Position numbers and translations under genes: made by a program
The notes under the pieces: model-generated
What the model saw: only the letters and a program-made list of their open reading frames with translations
Told to the model about the DNA's origin: nothing
The model's database searches: none
Shown here: piece by piece, positions 43,866 through 57,222 of the stretch
Position numbering within the stretch: the first letter of the stretch is position 1
Layout: the number at the start of each line of letters is the position of its first letter
NCBI GenBank assembly: GCA_963573385.1
Contig: CAUYLG010039345.1
Location: 1 to 64,000, forward strand
Reading direction: 5' to 3'
Origin: Cacajao melanocephalus
Lineage: Eukaryota; Chordata; Mammalia; Primates; Pitheciidae
Length of the DNA: 64,000 nucleotides

Positions 43866-44646
43866 AATAGCTTCAGACTGGCCTTCAGACTGAAGTTCTG
43901 GGGTCTTCAGGTCTTCCTTTTATACCTAATATGGACATATAGCATGTAGTATGTATATGTTTCCTACTTCGTTCCAGAAACAATTTAAGATGGCATTTAT
44001 GTCCTGGCTTAAAGGATACATTTCCATAAGGCACCTATAATCATCTAGAGTTGGAGGACTGATCTGATGACTCATCCCAGTCACATGGGACAAACCAACC
44101 CATCTTTTTGTTCTCCAAGGAGTTTAGGTATCTAGAAGGCAGTGCCTGGGAAGCTGGATACTCTTATGCAGTGGAGTTATTGAGGGTTTTCATACTACTC
44201 AATTACAGGCTGAATTATCCTCTGGCTCAGGTCACTTGGAGAAAATTCCATGGCATAGAAATATAAAACTGTATTTATTCTCCAGGGATGGAGGTCTTCT
44301 TAAAGAAATCTGCTTGCCTATTATATATTTTTTTCTTTTTAAATAAAATGCTCTCTGCTGGTCTGGGTAATCTGGTTTACTGAAAATGGAGGCTAGTTTG
44401 CCTCTAAATGGATCCTTTCTTCTAAGGACCCCAAAGGGTTTGGGAAGATGAACTCATACCAGGGGTGGTAGGGCTCTTACTTGAATAATGTCAGAGGTAG
44501 GACAAGAGAGGGCTCCATACAGGTCTGGACAACTGTCCTCAACCTAATAAGGTACAGCCAGCATTAACAATAGTACTAATTCAATTTTAAAAAATTATAT
44601 CAGCAAAAAACCAATCTTGATATATTACTATATGAGTAAGACTCTG
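43866..44646. other. No gene seen
   Basis: Unique-looking, no coding signal. Confidence 0.35.
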
Positions 44647-44741
44647 TGCCAACAGCTGTGGGTGATAGACCATGTCCTTAAGGATCATAAATTTAGCATC
44701 GATGCTCTCTTTTAAAAAATTTTGTAAGTGAATAGTGAGTC
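44647..44741. repeat. 95-bp duplicated segment, copy 1
   Basis: TGCCAACAGCTGTGGGTGAT to TAGTGAGTC, matched at 46616-46710 with about five substitutions and no gaps (about 95% identity by eye). Not a repeat family I recognise. The flanks differ. Confidence 0.93.
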
Positions 44742-45784
44742 AGGGCACTGAAATCTGTGCTGTCAATGCCCCGTTGCAAATCTGCGTGAGTACTGAGGTT
44801 AACCTAGTGAGGTGAGAGACCATCAGCGACAACATCAAGCAGAGTCTATCTGCAGCACAAGTAAACATATTATCATATTTGGAATGCAGCTGGCTTAGGC
44901 TTGAGCTATCAAATGTGCAAGTTCTCTGGTCCAAATAGTTTAAGTGGGATGGCTTTAATTCAAAAGACTCCCTTGCTTATTTTGATTAGGTAGAAACACA
45001 ATTTAAGATGAGTTATTCAGTGATTGTTAACCAAGGAAGATGGCCTGAAGCACCGCTGAGTCCCCAAGAATTTCACAAGTGCTCTTTTCTGGCTGTGAAA
45101 ACAGTGTTTCACATCCAGGAAAAATACAGAGGGCTTATTTAGGGAAAACGATGCCTAGAAACTGTCAACTTTGTATCATCATAACCTATATAGAATATGA
45201 AAACAAACTGTCTAAATGTGATTATATGCGTTCTTTGGTATGTGCATGTATAGATCCGTGTGTAATCAGGGGACCTCCATTCCTAAACCAGCCTTTCTTT
45301 AGACAGTCATGAAGAATAAAGCCTGTGGGGGAGGAGGGGAAAGGCGAGAGAAGAGGAAGGGAGGGAGGGTAAAGGAGACAACGTGTGTGTGTACTTAGGT
45401 AGCCTGCCCTGCAGGGACCTACTCTTGCACACTGAGTTGTAACATTTTCTCTTGGCTCTGCCTTCTCACTCCTTCCCTGGAGTACACATCTTTTCAATGA
45501 GCATGGGCCATTTTTAGTTCCCCTATTTTGCACTGAGAAAGGGTCAAGTGATAGTGAAGTGAGTTAAAGCTATGCAAGTGGCTGCCCTGTCCACTCCCCC
45601 AACCCCTGCCCTGGAATGTGGGAAAACTCAAAGAGGAAGATCTGAGTTGAGAGCCCAGAGGAGAGAAGGGAAGATAGAACAGGGGTAGAATTGGTTATTT
45701 GCTTATGCATCCATTTATTAATTCAATCCAAGGCCTATACCAAGCCATTGCCACACATTAGGGTGAGGCAATCCAAAATCAGTT
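44742..45784. other. No gene seen
   Basis: Unique-looking, with a GGGA/GGGAGG-rich purine patch at 45325-45370. Confidence 0.35.
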
Positions 45785-45990
45785 TACTTGTTTATGCATT
45801 CATTTATTCAACATATATTTGTTAAATTGCTAGTATGTTTCAGATGCTATTTTAGACACTGGGATTCAGTTACAAACAAGACAAGAGGCATTGTTCTCAG
45901 GAGTCTGCCTAATGAATCTGAAGTGAGAGACAGGCAAACCAACAGGCAGATCTGATGCACAGGATGTGCACCTATCCAGCCTGGGGGGTT
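45785..45990 (-). mobile_element. L2 3' region
   Basis: 'CATTCATTTATTCAACATATATTTG', 'AGATGCTATTTTAGACACTGGG' and 'GTTACAAACAAGACAAGAGG' follow antisense L2 3' order. Confidence 0.65.
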
Positions 45991-46615
45991 AGGGAAAGCT
46001 TTCAGGAGGGAACTAAATTAAGATGGAATGGATGAGAGGTAGACAGGTGAGACTATCTTCCAGCTATATGTTTGTTCTGAAGCCTTGCACATCACTTCTT
46101 TTTCTCCTTAGTATAGAACATTTGGAGAATATTTAGACTGAGCTAGTGCAATTTTCTTTCTATTCCTTTTGCAATTTGATAATATCACATTCTTTCTAAA
46201 AAGAAAATATATCCTATATACCCAAATATACATTATTGTTTTTAAAATTTGGGAAGAATTTTGGAAGCAATGGACCCAAGAATGTAGAAGAGGTTCCTTC
46301 TACTTTATAAAATATGATATTCATTCTTAATGATCTTGCATCCAAGCACCAGATACTGCTAGTGAGGTAAAGATAGAGGAACACTTGGGCACCGTAGGTG
46401 GGAGTGTCACTTGGCACAGCCTTTCTAGGGAGCAGCCTGGCAGGACTCAGTTACATTAACACGTTCCACTCCCAAGGATGTGTTCCAAATACATTCCCAC
46501 AAGTGTCCATAAAGAGATATGTGCAGTGCATTGTGTGGTTGAAGGTAGGTGGAGGCAGTCACTGCTCCATCACCACCCAGGTGCCATGGGGTACCTGTAT
46601 ACCATTGAAGTGCTA
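45991..46615. other. No gene seen
   Basis: Unique-looking, no coding signal. 46395-46610 has a faint old-L1 look ('CACTCCCAAGGATGTGTTCC'). Confidence 0.35.
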
Positions 46616-46710
46616 TGCCAACAGCTGTGGGTGATAGACCATGTCCTCAAGGATCATAAGTTTAGCATCAATGCTCTCTTTTTAAAAATTCTGTAAGTGA
46701 ATAGTGAGTC
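46616..46710. repeat. 95-bp duplicated segment, copy 2
   Basis: Partner of 44647-44741, same orientation, start offset 1,969 bp. Confidence 0.93.
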
Positions 46711-48240
46711 TTCTGGCAGAAGCAGCAGACAAGATATTAAAATTGAGATGCCGAGTGACAATTATAAGTTAACATGAGGTTGATAATACCACTCAGAGAA
46801 ATTAAAAGACATGTGCAGAGAAGTACCTTATGAAATTTATAAGAACATACACAACAAGATGTGTGTTAAACATTGGATTGGTTAACTGGGGTGAGTAGGA
46901 AAGAAAGAAAAGGGAATGGGAGACGAGGGATAACTAACTAATTAACCAACAAACTAAGAGAGCAGCCTTCCTTGGACCTGTATGCACCACGAACTAAGGG
47001 GTGTCATTAGTCTTTCTGAGGTTCCCTAGAAAAGGAGGGAGGAAGGAAGGAAGAAAGGAGAGAGGTGGGTGGAGCAGGAAGGATGGAAAGGAAGAAGGGC
47101 ATCTCCTGGTGTGCAAGACCATTCTCCAACCTCCCTCTCCTTTGCCATCCTAGGAAGGAGCTGCCTCCCCACATTCCCACCCAGCGGTAGGGCAGGGCAG
47201 TGGAGAAGAGTTAAAACTCACTATCCAATGCTGAAGAGCTTGTCAAGATTTACCAGATAGAACAGGGCAATTGGGGTTTACTATGCCTAGCAGAAAAAAG
47301 AAGAAACTTTAGGGAAAATAAGGAGTTAAGGGTGTTGGGGATGGGGTAGGGGAGTGGAGAGTGGAGAGGGCAGCGGAGTGAGGCAGGGAAAAGCGGTCTT
47401 TGTGGAATCCTTCCACCTCACCACCCCTTCCAGGAGAGCTGGGCTGGGGAGAAGGGCAGTGCTGTCCATCAAGTCATGGGGAATGATCACTCTCTTTCTG
47501 GTCCTTGTAGTCCCCGAGCATCAGCTCAACAGAACCAGGCTGCCCTATCTTTTCAGGGGTCTTTCTAAGCAGCTTGAGGGGCATCTCTGTCAGGAAAGAA
47601 GATCCCTCCAGCCAAGTTTCATGCAGAACTTTCCTAGGCTCCAGGAAAAGGAGGAGCAGACAGCTCTGCACACAAGTGTGTACAGACAGCAACTGTTTCA
47701 CCAGGGGGAGTCCTATCTGGAGGTCATATTATTTGACATTTTAATGAGAAATCCTAGAATCACTAATATGAGAAGGATTGTTAGTGACTACTTCTGACAT
47801 TTTCGTGCTGAGAAAGCTGAGGTAGATTCAAAAACCTCAATTTCTGTTTCTTTCTGGCACTGCCTAGACCTGACATTGGGATATTCTTACTATGAAAGTC
47901 AGTATTGAGGGGCAGAGGGGAGATTTCAGTCTGAAAGGAGTGAGCAGTTGGAAAAGGAAAGTGCCTGTGCTTCCAAGATTCTCTTTATAGATAATTATTT
48001 TTATTACTTTTAAAAGGGCAGACACTAAAAATACTTGACACATCAGCACGTTCGATCTTAAATTGATTATTTTTCGAGGTTTTCCATATGACACCAAAAA
48101 TGAATTAAATTTCTGTTCCTAAAAACATCTGACAGAAGAAATTCATACCTGACATATCATGTAATAAAAAAGAACATCAGCATGGCATTTGTTCCTTTTT
48201 CCTGCAGAAGAAAAAGAAAACTTTCTTTAGAAATATTTCA
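46711..48240. other. Unique DNA, no supported gene
   Basis: Contains a purine-rich GGAAGGAAGGAAG patch near 47037-47060 and a 147-codon plus ORF (47354-47797) with no recognised domain or splice support. Confidence 0.35.
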
Positions 48241-48512
48241 GCCAGGCATGGTGTGGCACATGCCTGTAATTCCAGCACTTTGGGAGGCCGAGGTGGGCAG
48301 ATTGCTTGAGTCCAGGAGTTTGAGACCAGCCTGGGCAACATGGTGAAACCCCATCTCTACCAAAGAAAAAATATGAAAATTGGCTGAGCATGGTGGTGGG
48401 CACCTATGGTCCCAGGTACTCAGGAGGCTGAGGTGGGAGGATCACTTGGGTCACAGAGGCTGCAGTGAGCCATGATCATGCCACTGCATTCCAGCTGCGT
48501 CTACAGAGCTGA
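48241..48512 (+). mobile_element. Alu, old
   Basis: Starts GCCAGGCATGGTGTGGCACA. It ends near 48512, and its tail has been replaced by a CT/AT microsatellite. Confidence 0.92.
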
Positions 48513-48514
48513 CA

Positions 48515-48517
<3 letters not shown>

Positions 48518-48591
<74 letters not shown>
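48518..48591. repeat. (CT)n(AT)n compound microsatellite
   Basis: About 22 TC units (48518-48561) run directly into about 15 AT units (48562-48591). Long and uninterrupted, so likely highly polymorphic. Confidence 0.97.
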
Positions 48592-48598
<7 letters not shown>

Positions 48599-50809
48599 TC
48601 CTTGAGATCTCTGAATTCAAACATCTGTGGGCAGCTCATTTTTATAATTGGGAAAGTTGTTTTTCACCCTTGTCCTCTGCCTTACTGCTTCCTGGTCTTT
48701 CACTTTCAGAGGCATGGGGCATAGCTAGTTCCTAAAATGGCTAACTAAATCCATCTTATCCTACCTGTTTTCATTTTCCTATTTGTGGATTGATTTCTTC
48801 CTTTCATAGTTAGCTCAGTAAAACATTTGCTTTTAATAAGAAAAATAGTTGCTTACTTTTATTTTTCTTTTGCAAAAACTTTATTTCTGGCATTTGCTTC
48901 TAGCAGAGTTTTTTCATTTACTATTATCAGATTAATAGCCTTTAATTAGTGGTTATTAATAGAAAATGCAATCTTTATCCTCTCATCCAAGAAAAGAGAA
49001 AAACTCATATATTTTATTTGTATTTTTTGGCCCTTTGCCATTTTGGTAGCGAAGGAAAAAATAAATAAATAAACACACATTTGTTGCATTACATTCTGGA
49101 GTATACCATCTGTATTTGTCTGTGTATGTGAGAAAATTATATATTGTTCACCTGGGTAGCAATTTGTGTTCTGGCAAATCTTTATTTGCTCTCTGGGGAT
49201 CCTATTTAATATAATTACATTTAATTGATATTTGTGGTGGAGGATTAAGGAAAAAGGAACCGTCATTTAATATGCTTCAGTATTTTATGGGTCTTGTATT
49301 TCTTGGCTTGGTTTTCAAAATCCATGTAACCACATTTTTTAAAGCTAGGTACTTAGATAAATTCAGTCGTTATTAAAATAGTGCACCAAAAGGGGTAGAG
49401 TTTAGAACATCTTTCTAATAAAACAATGAAGAAAGAATTAAATCTTTCTCCTCCCAAGTATCCTTTTACATGATTGTGTTGTCTAAAGGTTTATATGATT
49501 AAAACATGTTACTCATGGTTTAGCTGACAGTTTGGCTCCCATCCAACCACATAGACAAAGGATGCTTAGCTGTTGGGAGGATTAGCACACTGATTTTTTC
49601 ACCTTCCTTGCATTCTCAACTGTGAATTTGGTTTTCTCCTTATGTCAAATTGCAATAGAGTTTTTCCGTTCTTTGTTGCCTGTCAATGTGCAATGGTTGA
49701 TTTATTTAACGGATGGCTCTAGGTAACAGTTAAGGCTGCCATATATGTAAGAGCTGGCGAAACAATAATTGGCGTTTGTATCACGGTTTTGTTCATGAAG
49801 TTATTTGCTTTTTAATTCCTTTTATAACATAAGCACTCCTAGTGAGCAGAGCAGCCACCAGTTAAACAATTATGTATAAAATGTAATGGAGGACAGTTAA
49901 TGTTAATATGTGGCAGACTTTGGACACACTCAGAGCTGAAGACAGAATCAGGTTAGAGCTGCAGCTAGGATTGGTATATTTATGTCTGAGCGTATTAATT
50001 TCACTTGCAATGGGAGAAATAACTTTTAACGAAGACCGTATGAGACACAATTTTTTTTTCTAATTTCAAGGAAAGGATGTCATTTATAAATGATGAGAGT
50101 CCTAGAAAAGACAGAATGCTCCACCCAAAATGAGCACGTAATTTCCCTAGGCCTAGTGCTCTTTTCCAGTGAGAGCACTGCCTTCATAATCTTGAGATAA
50201 TTATCAGGGGCCGTTTCCCCAGTAAAGACATCCAGTTGATTGGTCTTCTCATTTCTCCCTCTGCACTCACAAAAATGCATAAGTGAGAGATTTCTACCTA
50301 ACATCTCCAAGGCAGTTATGGATATCCATTCATCATTCTCTTCCTAAGATTCCATTTGCCAAAAAGTTCAGGGAACACTAGTTCTCAAGCTGAGTACTGT
50401 AATTCTAACCCAGGTGGCTGGGAGACAACAACATCAGGCCTCCTGTGTTGGGGAAGAGCTGGAGATGGTGAGCTGGGGGATGTGGGTTTCTGACTGCTGG
50501 CGTCTCTGGACTTTACCTTCCATCTCTGTAGAATGAAGAAATGTGCAGAGGATCTCTGAGAGCCCTTCCAGCTCTACATTTACTTGGAATCTTGTTTATT
50601 TTGTTACCTCTTTAGTTGTCATGTACACAGACCTCCAGTTTTAATATAGTTTCTACATATAAACTAATAGTTATCCATTTTCTGAGAAAAAAGACTTAGT
50701 TTTTTATTCGTTCTTTGTTCTTGGGAGGCAGCCAAAATTTTCCAAGCTGAGGTCATGAAGCACATCATTAAATATTAAATTGCGCCCCCCCTTCCCCACT
50801 ACCCACCAC
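48592..50809. other. Unique DNA, possible conserved non-coding sequence
   Basis: About 2.2 kb without a recognised transposon, notable in this repeat-dense window. Contains homeobox-type words (TTTAATTAGTGGTTATTAATAG near 48938-48960; CAATAATTGGCG near 49762-49775). No coding frame is supported. Enhancer function is an inference. Confidence 0.3.
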
Positions 50810-50895
50810 CCATTTTCACAGGTGAAGAAACAGGCCCAGAGAAGTCAGATGGCCTAGAGTCGCACAGTGTCAGAAACTAGACCCACTGCCCCAGG
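50810..50895 (-). mobile_element. MIR fragment (antisense)
   Basis: 'CCATTTTCACAGGTGAAGAAAC' followed by 'CAGAGAAGTCAGATGGCC' and 'GTCGCACAGTGTCAG'. Confidence 0.7.
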
Positions 50896-52335
<1,440 letters not shown>

Positions 52336-52465
52336 CAGGCAACATGAGATCCTGAAGAAGTTACTTGTTCTCTTCTGAGCCTTAAAGTCCTCATCTTGAA
52401 AATGAGAATTAAAAACCTAAGGCCTCACAGAATTGTTGTGAAAATTATGATAACCATTTAGTGGG
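52336..52465 (+). mobile_element. MIR fragment (sense)
   Basis: 'CAACATGAGATCCTGAAGAAG', 'TCTGAGCCTTAAAGTCCTCATC' and 'GAATTGTTGTGAAAATTATG' fit MIR order. Confidence 0.7.
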
Positions 52466-52640
52466 TGTTTCCCATGCGTCAGACACTGAGTAAAGCTATT
52501 TATGCCTGTTATCTAATTTAGTCCTCAACATAGCCCTGAGAGGTAAATATTAACCTTGTATCGTAGATGTATAAACTGAGGCTTAGTGGTTGCCCAGGTT
52601 CACCTGACTAGGAAGTAACAGATTTGGAGTTCTTCTGATA
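52466..52640 (-). mobile_element. MIR (antisense)
   Basis: 'GGGTGTTTCCCATGCGTCAGAC', 'AACTGAGGCTTAGTGGTTGCCC' and 'ACTAGGAAGTAACAGATTTGG'. Back to back with the preceding sense MIR. Confidence 0.8.
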
Positions 52641-52844
52641 CCATGACTGACACTCGTAACCATGAGTCTCTGTAAAAAAAAGGCCTTTGTAAGATGCAGG
52701 CCATTATACAACACTTAATAATTCTTGTAATGACTTTAAAGTAGTCTTGTAAAGTAACTTCAGTTACTTTACTCGTTCTTCTTAGGCTACAAGCACCATT
52801 GATTTGGTAACTAGCATTTTTTAAAAAAGAATACTACCATTAAT

Positions 52845-53050
52845 AAATATTGAGTGTCTATGCTGGGCCAGGCCCTGTTTTAAGACCTTGAAATGTTTTG
52901 GCTTATTTACTCTTCACAATGACTTTGTGAGGTAGATGCCACTATTATCCCCACTTTGCAGATGTGGAAATAAGAACACTGAGACTTTGACTAACTTGCC
53001 CAACACCCCACTGCTAGTAAGTGGCAGAGCTGGGATTTAACTTGAGGTAG
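52845..53050 (-). mobile_element. MIR (antisense)
   Basis: 'GAGTGTCTATGCTGGGCCAGG', 'TTATCCCCACTTTGCAGATG' and 'TAAGTGGCAGAGCTGGGATTTAA'. Confidence 0.92.
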
Positions 53051-55974
53051 TTGTTGTAGAAACAAAGTATGTATTGTCTCCTCATGTGAAGCATGGCTCT
53101 AGAAATTGACAGAGTGAAATCACCAATTGAGGTCTTGCTTATCTCTCTAGAGAACCAGAGTGGTTGCTGATGATGCAGGGCTGATAGCCAGAGCCCTTCT
53201 GTGCATCCCCATTTGTCTGGGACACCTGGCCATGGGAACTGTGGTTTTTCTCTCTGCTGGTATCCTGAGTATTCCCTCAATCCTTATTAATCACAGGATT
53301 CTTAAAAAATCCCCAGTCACAGTTGGATGCAGGCACCTCTAATTGTTATAATGACCCCTGACTGTTTTGGGTCATTCCCCAGCTTGGATCTTGCCTCATA
53401 AGCCGGATAATTGAGAGCATGAGGAATAGGACAGGAGGGAGATTATGAGACGGTGTACCCACTTCATAGAGCCTGTTTTTTTTGTTTGTTTTTTTAATAC
53501 CAAACAGCTTCTCGATAAAGCTCTTCTCTGGTCTCTAAAATGTGGGCAGCAATCCCTAAACTCTAGAAAGCAATTAAAATTGTATTTCCTAACAATCAGT
53601 AATCAGTGTTCTCAATACTAAATGAGAATTTGCCTATTTTAAGTTATCTTAATCCAAAAATGAACTTATTAGGGGTTGCTGGGTAGTTCACAGAGGGATG
53701 AGAAGGCCAGTGAAACTGACTCAGAAATGGAAGAGGAAGCACGACGGGATGCATGTAGAGATGGCTTGGTCAGGAGCCACAGCCACTGCTGGAGGACACT
53801 AGACCCCATCCCGTGGCTAGGGTGGACGCTGGAGGCCACTGCTTTACCAAATGGAATTCTGCAACTGCACTTTTTTTTTAAGATCACTTCTTAAGATGTA
53901 AAGTCCTGGACTTGATAGCCAATTGGCAGTTTTTCAAATCCTGTGTCTGCATAGTAGTTGCCAGATGTTAGGAAGAGCAAAGACCGGCTTTTCCACTTCT
54001 GATTCAGAGGTTGGGCAATCAAAAAGCATGACTGCTGCACACCACATAGTTACTGATCCATAGGCCTGGAAGCTAATTGGCCACATTTAATCCTGAGTAA
54101 ACTCTGCTGGATAAATAGCTCTATTCTCTAACTGTGAAAACTAGAGTTAGGGAGGTAGTAACTTAAACAATTTTATACAATTCCGAATGTCAAACCTACC
54201 TTTTGCAATTTACTCCTCAGCCCAAGAAACATTGGCTTAGGCAGGAGGAGTTGTGCTTTTATTTACAGATTGCTTGGATGGAACCTTACCTGTTCTCTCC
54301 ATGGAACTAAGAAACAAACAGTCCCCTGTAAAGTGCTGCAGTGTCTTCCACATTCTGGCAGGAGCATGGCCTGAGGTATCGGCCAGTTAATATGAAGTGC
54401 AGTCTATAAAATGCACAATTTATTTCTATATATTCATTTGCATCTGGTGCACACACAGCTGTTAAATATATTCCCAAAGATGAGAAACATTATCCTTTTC
54501 CATAATTTTTGAATTATAGAAATATTTAGTAAAACTGAAAATACAGCGAGCTTTTATAGGCCGTTATACTGATTGAAAGGCCCTGACAACTTCTCATAGT
54601 TCACAATCATGGGAAACAGATGTGTAGATCTCTTTGCGGAAGCAAAGATGTGAGAGCATCGTGGGGACTGGGAGAAGCTTTCTATGAGATTTCAGAAGGC
54701 ACTGAGACCAAGGAAGGACCTCAGAGATCAAGAGGAAAGATTTTCAACTTAAGACACATTGTCAATAGGCCCCAAATTGGGAGAAGCAGTACCGACAATG
54801 CATTCTAGACCAGCAAGTCTGAAGAGATGTGGCCAGCCTGATGGGCTAGCAAAACATCTTCCCTGCACAGGACCAGAGTGGGGAGGCTTCCAAGATTGTT
54901 TCAGGAATGTGACTATTTTTTCAGCAGACTTTCTGTGCTGTGTCACATTTATGAAAAGAAACACATTTTCCTAATTTGTCTTCTTTGTAGAAAGAAAGGC
55001 AATATGACAAAGAGAGACCACATGGTATAGTCAGAAGCCAGAAGACATGTTCAAGAATTGGGCCCACCACTGACGAGCTGTGTTGGTCTTGGACATATTG
55101 TGGCAATTTTTCTGAGTCTCAGATCTTCACCTACCTCACAGTATTAACTTGGATGAATTCAAAGACGCCCATGCACTTAAAGCAGTTTTTAATTGTGAGG
55201 TGTTATTCATAAACGGAAATGTGACCAGTCATAATTGGAGTATAATTTGGAATATAGTTTCTCTTAAAGTTCAAGTTAAAAACTCAGTAAACACACAGAA
55301 CACACAATGTCCATAAGACCCCAGATGGTGGTAAGCATGTGACATTTGTAGTAAAGGTGATGGGATGATCATATGTCTATGCTGTCCCCTCCTGAAATCT
55401 CAAATAACAGTGCAAGGATTTGTTAAAGGCATATGCTCACAAGGAAGGGAAGAACAGTGGGGAGAAAACAGCAATAAAACTTAGGAGTCTGGAAAGCAAT
55501 TGAGTGAGTCGCAAAGGATTTAAAGAGAAATGAATATTAATAGGTAACAGGGAAGCCTAGGCATCAGCAAAACCTATACTGCAGAGTCCTCCAGTGCCTT
55601 AGGAACTGACAACACAGGGTACCTCTGGAAGTGAGAGTGAGATGCATCGAAAATATGGAAGATTGACAGTCTGTTCACGAAGCAGTTGACCTCTGGGTTC
55701 CTTGTCCCACTACACTCAGTCTGAAGACTGTCCTACCTCAACCAAAGACTGGAGGTCTCTGGGGAGAGTAAAACAGAGGGTGTCTGGCACAATTGAGAAT
55801 TAAGTGAATGATGTGTACTTCGTAGTGAGGCCTCAGCTCTCTTTTTCCAACTCACTGGACAGCCAGGCCCTCACCATTCTGCTGGAGTTAGAGAAAGTGT
55901 TTTATTGGGAGTGTAATAAGGCCAAGACATAAAACTTACAGGTATTATCTTTAAAGGTTCTCTATTAAATTAAC
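53051..55974. other. Long unique stretch, no supported gene
   Basis: About 2.9 kb without clear transposons. Short ORFs on both strands only. TA-rich 'CAGTCTATAAAATGCACAATT' near 54401 is TATA-like but has no associated start evidence. Confidence 0.35.
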
Positions 55975-56067
55975 CAGTCATATTCATCTAATTAATATTT
56001 ACTGAAAGCCTATGATGTGCCAAGGATTTTTCTAAGTCCAAGAGTTTCAGCAGAAAAAAATAAAGAG
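55975..56067 (-). mobile_element. L2 3' end, left part, split by an Alu
   Basis: 'ATTAATATTTACTGAAAGCC', 'GATGTGCCAAGGATTTTTC' and so on. It resumes at 56353 after the Alu with 'GCCCTCATAAAGCCTACATTTA' and runs to about 56640 ('CTCCTTGAGAAGGTGATG'). Confidence 0.75.
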
Positions 56068-56352
56068 AAAGAAATTCTTCACTTTGGGAGGCCAACACAG
56101 GAAGATCACTTGAGACAAGGAGTTCGCGACCCGCCCGGGCAACATAGTGAGATGCCATTTCTATAAAAAATAAGAAATTAGCCGGGTGTGGTGGCACATG
56201 CTTGTAGTCCCAGTTACTCAGGAGGTTGAGGTGGGAGGATCACTTGAGCCTAGGAGGTCAAGGATGCAGTGAGGTATGATCACCCCACTGCACTCCAGTC
56301 TGGGTGACAGAGTGAGACTTTGTCTCAAAAAAAAAAAAAAAAAGAAATTCTT
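56068..56352 (+). mobile_element. 5'-truncated Alu inserted in L2
   Basis: The Alu starts at CACTTTGGGAGGCC (about base 30-35 of the element) and ends in an A tail. AAAGAAATTCTT flanks it at 56068-56079 and 56341-56352, so the truncation occurred at insertion. Confidence 0.95.
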
Positions 56353-56640
56353 GCCCTCATAAAGCCTACATTTAAGATGAGTGAAATGGAAAGTAAAAGA
56401 GGTAAATGAGTAAAATATATGATATACTAGATGAGAATAATTACTATGAAAAAAATAAATTAGGGAAAAGGACAGCAAGAGTCTGGGGATAAGGGAAGGA
56501 ATTGAACATTTAAATAAGGTGGTCAGAAAAGTGCTCCTTGAGAAGGTGATGTTTGAGCAAAGGGCTGGAGGAGGCAAAGGAGTGAATGTCAAAGCTCACT
56601 TGGGGATGGGCCACCTGGCAGCGGGAACAGCCAGGGCAAG
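56353..56640 (-). mobile_element. L2 3' end, right part
   Basis: Continues the element interrupted by the Alu: 'GCCCTCATAAAGCCTACATT', 'AAAGTGCTCCTTGAGAAGG' and 'GAGCAAAGGGCTGGAGGAGG'. Confidence 0.7.
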
Positions 56641-56747
56641 GACTCTAGTGTCTGGTGCGATGCCGAAGGGCCAGAGGCCAGGGTGGCAGAGAGGAGAGAG
56701 TGCAGGGTCAAGGAGGCCAAGATGAGGGCAGACTGGGGAAGGGGTGT

Positions 56748-57222
56748 GGTGGGCTGAATAATGACTTCCAAGATGTCCACATTGTAATTCTCAGAATGTG
56801 GAATGTGTTACCTTACCTGGCAGAAGGGAATTTGCTGATATGGGAATCCACAACCCTTTGAGATGGGGAGATTATCTTGGACTATCAGAATGGGCCAACA
56901 TAATCACAAGGGTCTTTATAAATAAAAGGAGGCGAAAGAGCCAGTGAGAGAAGGAGATGGGAAGGTGGAAGCCAAGATGGCAAGAGGAGAGATGCCAGGA
57001 AGGGGCCAGAAACTGAAGAATGTGGGCGGCTTCTAGAAGCTAGAAAAGACAAGGAAACAGATTCTCCCAGAGGATCCTGCAGGCCAGGAAAGCACAGCTC
57101 TAATGACACCTTGATTTTATGAATGCTGACTTCCAGAATGGTAAAATAATAAATATGTGTTGTTTTAAGCCTCTAAATTGGGGGTAATTTGATATAGAAA
57201 CAGTAGGAAACTGATAGAAACT
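56748..57222 (+). mobile_element. MLT1-type MaLR LTR (sense)
   Basis: 'GGTGGGCTGAATAATGACTTCC' start, 'TGAGATGGGGAGATTATCTTGG', 'AATCACAAGGGTCTTTATAA', 'CAGATTCTCCCAGAGGATCC', an AATAAATAT polyadenylation area at 57148 and a 'GGAAACTGATAG' end. A solo LTR, sub-family not resolved. Confidence 0.88.

Noticed and set aside
47354..47797. 147-codon plus ORF outside repeats
   Set aside because: Longest such frame in the right half, but with no recognised motif, no promoter and no splice context. Chance remains the best explanation.
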